A stretch of 64,000 bases of DNA from Flavobacteriaceae bacterium (lineage in GTDB: Bacteria > Bacteroidota > Bacteroidia > Flavobacteriales > Flavobacteriaceae), in NCBI GenBank assembly GCA_947491985.1, contig CANLLR010000008.1, positions 21,093-85,092 of the forward strand. Direction: 5' to 3'. The notes beneath the pieces were generated by a model. It ran no database searches. It was not told the origin of the DNA and was given only the letters and a program-made list of their open reading frames with translations. This document shows, piece after piece, positions 19,563-28,455 of the stretch. Each line of letters starts with the position of its first letter. Position 1 is the first letter of the stretch. Made by a program: the position numbers and the translations under genes.

Positions 19563-19603
19563 ACACAGAGACTCACAGAGATTTTCACGGAGGCTCACAA
19601 AGT
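19563..19603. repeat. CACAGAG quasi-repeat (CACAGAG-act-CACAGAG-atttt-CACGGAG-gct-CACAAAG)
   Basis: Four near-identical 7-mers at 10-12 bp spacing just upstream of the start codon. Confidence 0.7.
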
Positions 19604-19627
19604 TTGTTTTAAAAATGAATAGTAACT

Positions 19628-19736
19628 AGCCCTGATAGGAGTGGAAATCCTTTTTCTCGGTTTTCGATACTCGTTTTTTAAGCGAACTCGAACTGACGAG
19701 AAAAAGATTGCAACGCATAGCAGGAATAGCTTCTGA
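19628..19736 (+). repeat. Structured dispersed repeat, copy 2
   Basis: AGCCCTGATAGGAGTGGAAATCC; stem CTTTTTCTCG (19650-19659) / CGAGAAAAAG (19697-19706); AGATTGCAACGCATAGCAGGAATAGCTTCT. Confidence 0.85.
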
Positions 19737-19794
19737 AAATTCAGAAAGTTCTTAAAAAAAATATGTTATCGTGGAAAGTGAGAATATTCTCGTG

Positions 19795-19897
19795 GTTATC
19801 TTTGCTTAAATTGCTTTAAACTAGAATGTAGCACCTTCTACAGGGGTAGGGTTGCTAAGCTTTCGTCGGGTCTATTCCCTCGGGCTTTCGTGATAAC
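19795..19897 (-). ncRNA. SAM-I (S-box) riboswitch upstream of metH
   Basis: Minus strand GTTATCACGAAAGCCCGAGGGAATAGACCCGACGAAAGCTTAGCAACCCTACCCCTGTAGAAGGTGCTACATTC...AGATAAC: matches the GAGGGA..GACCC..GA.GAAAGC..AGCAACC..AAGGTGCTA core, with P1 closed by GTTATC/GATAAC. Confidence 0.93.
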
Positions 19898-19970
19898 AAT
19901 CAATAAATTTATGAACACTGCAAAGTAATAACATAGAATTGTTTTTTGCAACTGTTTTGGTAAAAATAAA

Positions 19971-19994
19971 AAAACCCACTTTTGAGTGGGTTTT
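19971..19994 (-). terminator. Intrinsic terminator AAAACCCACT-caaa-AGTGGGTTTT
   Basis: Perfect stem followed by a T run on the minus strand, after the gene at 20013. Confidence 0.85.
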
Positions 19995-20012
19995 ACATTT
20001 GTTTTGAACAGT

Positions 20013-20912
20013 TTAGTGCTTGATGAATTTAGAAGTTCCTAGACCCAATTCAGATTGAATCTTAACAAAATAAACACCAGCGCTTAATTTGGATGCATTA
20101 ATTTGTATTGTATTGGTATTGTATTGCATTTGCTGTACCGTTCTTCCGTTGATATCGATAATTTGAGCTGATTCGATAGTCGTTTGATTTATGGAAGTTA
20201 TGTTTAAAACATCGCTTACAGGATTTGGATGCATTGTGAAGTTGTTTGCAAAGAAATCAGGTGTACTTAATGTACGGTCGACCGAAAATTGATCGATGGC
20301 CACTTGATCAGAATTGGTTCCTAGCGGACCTCCATTGGGCACAAAATAGCGAAATGCTATTTTACATGAGGTTGCTACTGGCAATCCGGTTACAGTATAA
20401 CTATATAATGTCCATGCATTTGGATATACGCTAGTAGATAAAGTGGGATTGATATCAAGAGCTAATATTGTGAAATCTCCAACACTTGTTGGTCCCACTG
20501 GATTTGCAGCAGTACTACCATTAGGACTAATTCGCAACTGTAAATTATCGGCATAAACATTCGTACCACCACTAAGACCTTTTGACGAGTAAAAACTGAT
20601 TACGTCACCATCAATAAGACTAACAATTGGAGTTATCAACCAATTACTAATAGTATTATTTCCCGTTGTGCTGTTAAAATTAGCGAAAGCATAAGAAGTT
20701 GCTGCTGTACCGTTGTAAGCTCCGGTTCCGCCTCCAAAATAGGTGATTTGATTAGTGGATGCCTGCCCCCATTGATTTGCACCAGCTGGAACACTTGTAT
20801 TAACTTTTATCCAAGTTGCTGGAAAAACATCAAAATTTTCAGTTATTAAATTTTGCGCTTTACAAACACCAATTACAACTAATAATAAAACAGAAAGTAA
20901 ATTTTTTTTCAT
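20013..20912 (-). CDS. Secreted protein with choice-of-anchor J-like domain and T9SS type A sorting tail
   Basis: Signal peptide, NLITENFDVFPATWIKVN, C-terminal MHPNPVSDVLNITS...GVYFVKIQSELGLGTSKFIKH. Confidence 0.85.
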   Translation of the reverse strand: MKKNLLSVLLLVVIGVCKAQNLITENFDVFPATWIKVNTSVPAGANQWGQASTNQITYFGGGTGAYNGTAATSYAFANFNSTTGNNTISNWLITPIVSLIDGDVISFYSSKGLSGGTNVYADNLQLRISPNGSTAANPVGPTSVGDFTILALDINPTLSTSVYPNAWTLYSYTVTGLPVATSCKIAFRYFVPNGGPLGTNSDQVAIDQFSVDRTLSTPDFFANNFTMHPNPVSDVLNITSINQTTIESAQIIDINGRTVQQMQYNTNTIQINASKLSAGVYFVKIQSELGLGTSKFIKH

Positions 20913-21018
20913 AATTCAAACAGTATTTTAGTCACAAAAGTAGCAACCTTTTAGAGTAATGCAAATAAAACTGGCACAAACTTAATTTGATTTATTTTCT
21001 CTTTTTTTTTTCATAAAA

Positions 21019-21041
21019 AAACCCACTAAAAAAGTGGGTTT
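21019..21041 (-). terminator. Intrinsic terminator AAACCCACT ... AGTGGGTTT
   Basis: Perfect inverted repeat with a T run; near-duplicate of the 19971 terminator. Confidence 0.85.
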
Positions 21042-21061
21042 TAAATTGTATTTCGAAGCTA

Positions 21062-21958
21062 TTAATTCTTAATGATTTTTGAAGTTCCAACACCTAAATC
21101 CGATTGTACTTTTACAAAATATACCCCTGAATTTAAATTAGAAACATTAATTTGTACCGTATCATTACCTACAGTCGTTTGATTTACTGTTCTACCATTA
21201 ATATCTATAACTTGTACAGATTCGATAGACGCTCCATTTTTAGCAGTAATGTTTACAACATCTTTCACTGGATTTGGATGCATAGCAAAATTAGTGGTAA
21301 AGAAATCGGCTGTACTTAATGGACGATTAATTAAAAAGGTATCCACTCCGATATAATCAGAATTGGCTCCAGTTGGACCTCCGCTAGTTACAAAATAACG
21401 AAAAGCAACTTTACTAGGTGTTGCCGATGGCAATCCAGTAACAGTGTAAGTATATTGAGTCCAAGTATTAGGATATCCAGTTGTTGTTAAATTTGGATTT
21501 ACCTCAACAGCAAGAGTTGTATACCCCCCGACTCCAGTATTTCCTACCGGATTAGCTGCAGCAGCAGCACCAATTCGCATTTGTAATCTGTCTGGAAAAG
21601 TGGTTGCTCCTGGAGTTGTAGTTCTAGTGTAAAAAGAAATTATATCTCCGTTTTGCAAACTTACTACAGGTGTAAAAATCCAATTGCTAATGGTATTGTT
21701 ACCAGCAACTGAATTAAAATTAACTCCCATGTAAGAATTAGGAGCTCCCGCAAAGGAATCAAAAGGACCTGAGACTAGCGGATCTGGATCAGTTGGATTT
21801 CCTTGAAACCATAATGGGTTTGTTCCTGCTGGTGTGCTTAAATTTAACATTGTCCAAGTTGTTGGTGGAGCGACGTCAAAATTTTCAGACAGTATAACTT
21901 GTGCTTGCACAAGACCTAATGTCAAAATCATAGATAAAGTAAGTAATGTTTTTTTCAT
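21062..21958 (-). CDS. Secreted T9SS-tail protein, paralog of 20013..20912
   Basis: VILSENFDVAPPTTWTMLN; MHPNPVKDVVNITAKNG...GVYFVKVQSDLGVGTSKIIKN. Confidence 0.85.
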   Translation of the reverse strand: MKKTLLTLSMILTLGLVQAQVILSENFDVAPPTTWTMLNLSTPAGTNPLWFQGNPTDPDPLVSGPFDSFAGAPNSYMGVNFNSVAGNNTISNWIFTPVVSLQNGDIISFYTRTTTPGATTFPDRLQMRIGAAAAANPVGNTGVGGYTTLAVEVNPNLTTTGYPNTWTQYTYTVTGLPSATPSKVAFRYFVTSGGPTGANSDYIGVDTFLINRPLSTADFFTTNFAMHPNPVKDVVNITAKNGASIESVQVIDINGRTVNQTTVGNDTVQINVSNLNSGVYFVKVQSDLGVGTSKIIKN

Positions 21959-22042
21959 ATTAAATAGAATATTTTAGTTATGGATACAAAAGTAAAACCT
22001 TTTAGTGCCAAAAAAAAAATTTTTATAGTTAAAATGATTTAT

Positions 22043-22050
22043 TACATTTG
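22043..22050 (+). promoter_or_regulatory. Bacteroidota-type -7 element TACATTTG upstream of SAM-II/metK
   Basis: Exact TAnnTTTG match about 14 bp before the riboswitch. Confidence 0.65.
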
Positions 22051-22063
22051 CACACGAAAATAC

Positions 22064-22114
22064 AAGAGGAAAAATTTGAACTGATTGCAACCTCGTAAAA
22101 AAATGCTAAAGCAA
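22064..22114 (+). ncRNA. SAM-II riboswitch upstream of metK
   Basis: GAGGAAAAATTTGAACTGATTGCAACCTCGTAAAAAAATGCTAAAG: P1 GAGG/CCTC, ATTTGAAC, TTGCA, GTAAAAAAA, GCTAAAG as in the SAM-II pseudoknot consensus. Confidence 0.85.
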
Positions 22115-22186
22115 CTTTTCTTCTTTAGTTTTTTACTGCGATTTCATATTTTTTTTTGTAAATTTTAATTTAAAAAATACAACAGT

Positions 22187-23437
22187 ATGGCTTATTTATT
22201 TACGTCGGAGTCGGTGAGTGAAGGACATCCAGACAAAGTAGCAGATCAAATTTCTGATGCATTAATTGATAATTTTTTAGCATTTGATGCGGAATCAAAA
22301 GTCGCTTGCGAAACTTTAGTTACAACAGGCCAAGTAATTCTTGCAGGTGAAGTAAAATCGAACACCTATTTAGATGTTCAGCAAATTGCTAGAGATGTTA
22401 TCAAAAAAATTGGTTATACTAAGAGCGAATATATGTTCGAAGCCAATTCATGCGGAATTTTATCAGCCATTCACGAGCAATCGGCAGATATCAACCAAGG
22501 TGTTGATAGAGCGAGTAAAGAAGAGCAAGGTGCGGGTGATCAAGGAATGATGTTTGGTTATGCCACCAATGAAACGGAAAATTACATGCCATTGGCGTTG
22601 GATTTATCACATGCTTTGTTGATTGAATTAGCCAATTTAAGAAGAGAAAATAACGAAATTACGTATTTACGTCCGGATGCTAAGTCTCAAGTTACTTTAG
22701 AGTATTCTGATGATAACAAACCGCAACGTATTGACGCGATTGTAATTTCTACACAGCATGATGATTTTGCTCCTGAAGCAGAAATGTTGGCTAAAATCAA
22801 AAGTGATTTAGTTGGTATTTTGATTCCGAGAATTAAAGCAAAATATCCGCAATATGCACATTTATTCAATGACCAAATTACCTATCACATTAACCCAACG
22901 GGTAAATTTGTTATCGGTGGACCACACGGAGATACTGGTTTAACAGGAAGAAAAATCATTGTAGACACCTATGGTGGAAAAGGAGCTCACGGAGGTGGTG
23001 CGTTTTCTGGAAAAGACCCAAGTAAAGTAGACAGAAGTGCTGCATATGCTACACGTCATATTGCTAAAAACTTAGTTGCTGCTGGTTTGTGTGACGAAGT
23101 TTTAGTACAAGTTTCGTATGCAATTGGAGTGGCAAAACCAACTTCCATTAATGTAGTGACTTATGGCACCTCGAAAGTGAATTTGACCGATGGTGAAATC
23201 AGCAAAAAAGTAGAAGCTATTTTTGATATGCGTCCGTATTTTATTGAGCAACGTTTGAAATTGAGAAATCCAATTTACAGTGAAACGGCTGCTTATGGTC
23301 ATATGGGAAGAACGCCACAAACCGTAACTAAAACATTTTCTGCTCCAGGTGGTAATCATAAAACAGTAACTGTTGAGTTGTTTACTTGGGAGAAATTGGA
23401 TTTTGTGGATCAAGTGAAAGCTGCTTTTGGAATATAA
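22187..23437 (+). CDS. metK: S-adenosylmethionine synthetase
   Basis: [65 protein letters not shown]. Confidence 0.98.
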   Translation: MAYLFTSESVSEGHPDKVADQISDALIDNFLAFDAESKVACETLVTTGQVILAGEVKSNTYLDVQQIARDVIKKIGYTKSEYMFEANSCGILSAIHEQSADINQGVDRASKEEQGAGDQGMMFGYATNETENYMPLALDLSHALLIELANLRRENNEITYLRPDAKSQVTLEYSDDNKPQRIDAIVISTQHDDFAPEAEMLAKIKSDLVGILIPRIKAKYPQYAHLFNDQITYHINPTGKFVIGGPHGDTGLTGRKIIVDTYGGKGAHGGGAFSGKDPSKVDRSAAYATRHIAKNLVAAGLCDEVLVQVSYAIGVAKPTSINVVTYGTSKVNLTDGEISKKVEAIFDMRPYFIEQRLKLRNPIYSETAAYGHMGRTPQTVTKTFSAPGGNHKTVTVELFTWEKLDFVDQVKAAFGI

Positions 23438-23461
23438 AATTTCTAAAACCTAATTAATAAA

Positions 23462-23487
23462 AAGCCTGTTCATTAATGAACAGGCTT
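23462..23487 (+). terminator. metK terminator AAGCCTGTTCATTAATGAACAGGCTTTT
   Basis: Long perfect inverted repeat followed by TTTT. Confidence 0.9.
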
Positions 23488-23503
23488 TTGTATTTATTCT
23501 TTT

Positions 23504-23657
23504 CTTTTGTCTTGAAACAAAAGAAACAAAAATTCAAGGCTATGCATCTTCGGCGGTCAAATTTATTCTTGTTTCCGAAATGAAAAGAACTCGCTACGCT
23601 CAAACAGCTTTTCATTTTTACGGACACTTCGAATATTTGACACTCGCCTGCAGATGC
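23504..23657. repeat. Long imperfect intergenic hairpin element
   Basis: Small hairpin CTTTTGT/ACAAAAG, then 23544-23657 with arms GCATCT..GGCG.TCAAAT.ATTC.TGT.CG.AA.TGAAAAG / CTTTTCA.TT.CG.ACA..GAAT.TTTGA..CGCC..AGATGC. Confidence 0.75.
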
Positions 23658-23813
23658 GAAAGCCAAAACCAATTTTGAAGTTTATATTTTATTTTCGACT
23701 TGCTTCGCGGCGGCGAAAATCCTTCTAAGATAATTCTGTAGTGAATAGATAATAAAATGGTATGAGGAGGATTCAGTGTTTTTTACTTTTTGTGTAAAGA
23801 CAAAAGAAGAAAT

Positions 23814-23881
23814 AGCCCTGATGGAAGCGGCATCCTTTTTGGAGCAAAGCGGAAAAAAGATATAGCGTACAGCAGGTTCTT
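23814..23881 (+). repeat. Structured dispersed repeat, copy 3 (short)
   Basis: AGCCCTGATGGAAGCGGCATCCTTTTTGGAGCAAAGCGGAAAAAAGATATAGCGTACAGCAGG. Confidence 0.85.
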
Positions 23882-23883
23882 GG

Positions 23884-26601
23884 CTACAAATTATACTTCA
23901 AACTGAAAATGATATACCTCGGCTGAACCGTATATTGCGACGTTCGCGTAGAAAACTGCGAAAAACTATCATCGTTTAAGGAAGTCGTATTGAGCAAATT
24001 GGTGGCTGAGACTTTGTATTCCCACTTCGAATCTTTTGTTTTTTGATAAATCAAACTTGCCGATAAGAAATCGTATTCATTATCTGATGTTTTGTCATCG
24101 TTGTAATAATGATTGTATTCGTATTCTGCCACAAAAGAGAAACTTTTTAAGAAGTAATAATCCAATCGAGCAAAGGGTTTTTCGTTGATAAATTTGGAGT
24201 TCGGATAATCGTTTATAGTGTATTCAAAACCGACTTCTAAGTTCGGCAGATTTTTGTAATTAGTAGATGCTTTAAATGTGTAGCTCTGCAAAAAGCTTTC
24301 GTTGGTGATTAAAACTTCTTCGTTGGTAATAGGAAGCACTTGTATGTTGTTGAATTTTGACCACGTTAATCGTGTACTAAAATTAGCTTTGTAGTATTTT
24401 AAAAACGAACGGCCGTATTGGGCAATTCCGAAAATCGTTTCATCGGCAAAGGGCGAATTAAAAGGCGTTGATGTTTGATTCACTAAATCGATATCTACTT
24501 TAGATTTGATAGCATCTAGCGTTCGTGTGTAATTTACAGTAGCAAAAATGCTTTCAAAATTGAACATGTTATATTTTACGTAAGCTAATGAATGTGTTTG
24601 AGCAATGGCGTTTTCAAGTGTTCGATTACCATTGGATAAATTATTGTAATTATTAAAAACATTACCCTCAGCTAAATTTTTAATGTCGGTAAAATTATTT
24701 CTAAACGAAAAGTTATACGTTAAGGTTTCTGCTTTTTTGATTTGATATAGGACTAAAAAATCGGGCAACAATCGGTTGAAACTTTGTTTGTAACTGCTTC
24801 CCAATTGTTGGTTATTTAAGTTGTAATTGTGCAAACTCAATCCGGGTGTAATCGTGAATTTTCCGTATAATATTTTATAATGTAATCCAAGAAATATGTC
24901 GTTGAAAGTGTATTTTACGTCATTAGTATTGGATGCAAAATTCAAGTTATTGATGGTTCCGTTATCCAACGTTTGAAAGATGCTCGAATCAAAACTTTGG
25001 TACGAATACGTATTTCCCAACGTTACGTTGATGTTACTTTTTGGATTGATTACGTAATAATAATCTAGTTTCGTGTCGATTTTATTGGTTTGTACAAAAC
25101 GATTTTGAGTAATGTCGTTTCGATTTTGTAAGGTATTGTAGCCCGGAAAACTAAAAGGTCGCGATTCTAAATTAGCGTTGTAAAACGGATCTTCGTTTTG
25201 ATACAAGTGTTGCATTTCGAGCGCCAAAATATTTTTTTCATTGATTGTATTGTAAAAACTCAAATTTTGGTTAACAGAAATTGGCTCTTGTTCTTTGTAG
25301 GTGTCAATAGTTTCTGAAGTGGAAAAATTATTAAAAATGGTTTCTCTCAACAAATTATTATTTTCGTCTTGCTTTGAGTATTTGGTCAAAACATCATAAT
25401 CCATTTGAAAATTAGCATTTGGTTTGTACAACGAACTCAATTTGAATAACCCTAAATTGCTATTTTGATGCGCAATGTCGTTTCTTTTTTCGGTGGATAA
25501 AACTTCACCTGAATTTGGTCGCAAGAAATTATTGGTAGATATCGTTTCTAAATCGGTAATCGATTTTGAAAGAATAGCAAACCCAGTTAATGTCCATGAT
25601 TTTGTTGGATTGTACGAAAAGTTAGCGGCACCAAATTCGCTTTCAATTTCTTTGGCTCGATTATTACGTGTAAGTGAAATGCCCAGATCATTACTTGAGA
25701 CATTGAAGCTTGAACCACCTTTTCCCATCATATTTCTAAATCCACCTGTGAATTTAAAATAGTCGTTGATGGTAAGAGGAAGTTCGCCAATGTTATTGAA
25801 ATTGGCAATGAGGTTGATGCTGTATTTTGGACTGTAGTAAAATAACTTCGGATTGATGATGTAACGTTCATCGGAATGACCGACACCAATTCCGGCCATG
25901 GCATCACCAAACCAAAAATTCTTTTTACCCGATTTTAGTTTGATGTTCATCGCCAAATTATCCTGATTATTTTCAACGCCTTTTAGGATTGAATTTTCGT
26001 TGTAATTGCGCAGTACTTGTATTTTATCAATCGCATCTGCCGGAATATTTTTAACGCCAAGTTTGGTATCACCATCAAAAAAATCTTTGCCTTCGACCAT
26101 TAATTTGGTTACTTTTTTGCCTTCGACTTCTATTTCACCGTCGGCATTAACTTCGACTCCGGGTAGTTTTTTTAAGATGTCTTCAAGTTTTCTCTCAGTT
26201 CCTGTTTTGAACGAATCGGCGTTGTATACAATAGTATCTCCTTTTATGGAAACTGGCATTTCGCGCACAATTTCGACTTGTTCCAGCATTGTTCCTTCTT
26301 CTAAAGAAAGGACTTTGTTAATATTTTCTGTAGTCGTTTTTAGCGTAATTTCGAGGGGTTTGTATCCGATATAGCTTACTTTAATACTGTACGACGCGTT
26401 GGCTTTCAAAGCCAATTGAAATCTTCCCTTATCGTTGGTTATGCTAAAAGCATCGACCGCTTTAGTGGCTTGATTTACCGCCATAACATTGGCCATTTCG
26501 AGAGGAGCACCGTTAGTTTCGGCAACGATTCCGTCAAATTTTATTGATTGAGAAAAAGATAGGGTAGAAAAAAATAAAAAAACATATAGAAATTTATTCA
26601 T
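23884..26601 (-). CDS. Outer membrane beta-barrel protein with carboxypeptidase-like regulatory domain
   Basis: Signal peptide; KFDGIVAETNGAPLEMANVMAVNQATKAVDAFSITNDKGRFQL; plug-like KKLPGVEVNADGEIEVEGKKVTKLMVEGKDFFDGDTKLGVKNIPADAIDKIQV. Confidence 0.88.
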   Translation of the reverse strand: MNKFLYVFLFFSTLSFSQSIKFDGIVAETNGAPLEMANVMAVNQATKAVDAFSITNDKGRFQLALKANASYSIKVSYIGYKPLEITLKTTTENINKVLSLEEGTMLEQVEIVREMPVSIKGDTIVYNADSFKTGTERKLEDILKKLPGVEVNADGEIEVEGKKVTKLMVEGKDFFDGDTKLGVKNIPADAIDKIQVLRNYNENSILKGVENNQDNLAMNIKLKSGKKNFWFGDAMAGIGVGHSDERYIINPKLFYYSPKYSINLIANFNNIGELPLTINDYFKFTGGFRNMMGKGGSSFNVSSNDLGISLTRNNRAKEIESEFGAANFSYNPTKSWTLTGFAILSKSITDLETISTNNFLRPNSGEVLSTEKRNDIAHQNSNLGLFKLSSLYKPNANFQMDYDVLTKYSKQDENNNLLRETIFNNFSTSETIDTYKEQEPISVNQNLSFYNTINEKNILALEMQHLYQNEDPFYNANLESRPFSFPGYNTLQNRNDITQNRFVQTNKIDTKLDYYYVINPKSNINVTLGNTYSYQSFDSSIFQTLDNGTINNLNFASNTNDVKYTFNDIFLGLHYKILYGKFTITPGLSLHNYNLNNQQLGSSYKQSFNRLLPDFLVLYQIKKAETLTYNFSFRNNFTDIKNLAEGNVFNNYNNLSNGNRTLENAIAQTHSLAYVKYNMFNFESIFATVNYTRTLDAIKSKVDIDLVNQTSTPFNSPFADETIFGIAQYGRSFLKYYKANFSTRLTWSKFNNIQVLPITNEEVLITNESFLQSYTFKASTNYKNLPNLEVGFEYTINDYPNSKFINEKPFARLDYYFLKSFSFVAEYEYNHYYNDDKTSDNEYDFLSASLIYQKTKDSKWEYKVSATNLLNTTSLNDDSFSQFSTRTSQYTVQPRYIIFSLKYNL

Positions 26602-26619
26602 GTGATGACTTTGTAATTA

Positions 26620-27450
26620 TTAATCGCGAGTTTGAAATATGCCGTTTCCTCCTTCAAGACTCTCCATTTTGGCTTTGTGTATAGCATCAAATTCTACTTG
26701 TGAGACTTTTTTTCCTGTATTTGGAACTTTTATTGTAGTAGTTGCATTGTTGCTTACTATAACTTTTGAACATAGAATAATCATTTCATCATCTCTAACT
26801 TCTAAAATCAAGCCTGGTAAACCCCAGTAACCGACTGGACCCAAACTAACTGGAATATCTGTAGTATACCAAGCCGTTATTTTTTTAGGCTTAGGTTCAT
26901 CCATACTAAAAAGTGATGTTTTAGTTTCTTGTTTTTTTTGACAGGCTGCATACTCTTCTTTTTCGCTATCAGAAACTGGAATCACAACTTCGGCTTTAAA
27001 GCAAGTATATTCTCCTATTTTTTTTGACTCCTCAATTAATTTCCACTCAAAAGGTTGTAGTGTTTCAACAATTAAAAACTCCTTGCCTATGATATCATCT
27101 TCACTTATTTTAGTTCCTTCCTGAATATTGATATACTTCTTTCCTTGACCTGAAAACCTTATACTTACTGAAACTCCTCCTTCTTTCGCACTTGGAACTT
27201 CTAACTTTTCCTGTTCTTCATACAACGCTTCTTTCTTATTAAAACTAAGCAGGAAGATTTTTTCAGAGGCTTTTTTCAGGGCATCTTCATAAGTATTTTT
27301 TAACATTTCATCATCATCGGATTTCACGCCTACTTCCTCAACGCCCTTTTTGAATATCCGTTTTGAAAAATAAGTCGCTTTGCCATGGAAATCTTGTGCA
27401 TTACCAGCAATAAAAACCAATACTAAAGTTAAGACGAAGATTCTTTTCAT
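26620..27450 (-). CDS. GLPGLI family protein
   Basis: WYTTDIPVSLGPVGYWGLPGLILEVRDDE. Confidence 0.92.
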   Translation of the reverse strand: MKRIFVLTLVLVFIAGNAQDFHGKATYFSKRIFKKGVEEVGVKSDDDEMLKNTYEDALKKASEKIFLLSFNKKEALYEEQEKLEVPSAKEGGVSVSIRFSGQGKKYINIQEGTKISEDDIIGKEFLIVETLQPFEWKLIEESKKIGEYTCFKAEVVIPVSDSEKEEYAACQKKQETKTSLFSMDEPKPKKITAWYTTDIPVSLGPVGYWGLPGLILEVRDDEMIILCSKVIVSNNATTTIKVPNTGKKVSQVEFDAIHKAKMESLEGGNGIFQTRD

Positions 27451-27452
27451 AC

Positions 27453-28343
27453 TTATCGTCCCATACGTATTTGCATACCGCCTCTCCCTTGACCTTGATT
27501 CATTTCGCTCATCTCTTCCATTTTTTTCACGACAATGTCGTCATATTCTTTTTGCGTCACGACTTTACCGTTGGATGGTTGTTTGATTTCTGCTTTTTCC
27601 TTCGCATTCATAACCACTTTTGAACATAGAATAGTAGTTTTTCCATCGTTAACTTCTAAAATTAATCCAGGCAACCCCCAATAGCCTTCTGGACCCTGAC
27701 TTAAAGGAATTTCTGGTGTATACCAAGCGGTAACTGTAATTTCTTTTGGCAAATCGATATCATCCATAAAGTTGGTTTTTTTGGTCGGCTCTTCTTTTTT
27801 ATCTTCTTCTTTTTTATCTTCTTCTTTTTTAGGACGGTAATTTCTGAAATCGGTTTTACTTGCCGGAATTACTGCGGTTGCTTTGTAACAAGTATAACCA
27901 CCAATAACACGCGTTTCACTTTCCATATTCCATTTGTAGGTGGTTAGGGAATCTTTTACTAAAAATTCTTTTCCCATAAACTCTTTATCAACCGTGTAGA
28001 TTTTTTCTTTTGTGTTTTTATAGTAAGTGCCACCGCCTCCCATAAAAGAAGCCATCATTCGCATACCACCGCTTTGTCCTGGCTCTTCTAATTTCTCTTC
28101 TTCTTTATAAATGGATGCTGATTTATCGAAATTTAGGATGAACGTTTTCTCAAACATTTTTTTCATTCGATCTTCAATCATTTTTTGCATGTCGGGTGTG
28201 ATATCTTTGTTTCCAGACAAACGCGATTTAAAATCAGAAGTACTTGTTTTAGACTCGTATACTGCCATTCCTTGAAAATCTTTTTGGGCGTTAGCAGTAA
28301 TAAAAACAATAAAAAGGGAAAAAGTAAAAACAATATTTTTCAT
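27453..28343 (-). CDS. GLPGLI family protein
   Basis: WYTPEIPLSQGPEGYWGLPGLILEVNDGK; includes EEDKKEEDKKEEPTKK. Confidence 0.92.
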   Translation of the reverse strand: MKNIVFTFSLFIVFITANAQKDFQGMAVYESKTSTSDFKSRLSGNKDITPDMQKMIEDRMKKMFEKTFILNFDKSASIYKEEEKLEEPGQSGGMRMMASFMGGGGTYYKNTKEKIYTVDKEFMGKEFLVKDSLTTYKWNMESETRVIGGYTCYKATAVIPASKTDFRNYRPKKEEDKKEEDKKEEPTKKTNFMDDIDLPKEITVTAWYTPEIPLSQGPEGYWGLPGLILEVNDGKTTILCSKVVMNAKEKAEIKQPSNGKVVTQKEYDDIVVKKMEEMSEMNQGQGRGGMQIRMGR

Positions 28344-28455
28344 ATTAATTTAATATTTTTTTGAATAATAGAACAAATATGACGATTCCATCGGCAATAT
28401 GTTACCAAAGATTTGTTAAATATTTTTTTTTATAGCAGATGAAAGTTCAAATGGA

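Noticed and set aside
19275-19622. 107-aa ORFs on both strands over the metH N-terminal gene start
   Set aside because: Both overlap the confident homocysteine methyltransferase frame and the CACAGAG repeat; no homology-like motifs.
23454-23672. 72-aa minus ORF after metK
   Set aside because: Covers a terminator and the long hairpin repeat; no plausible protein signature.
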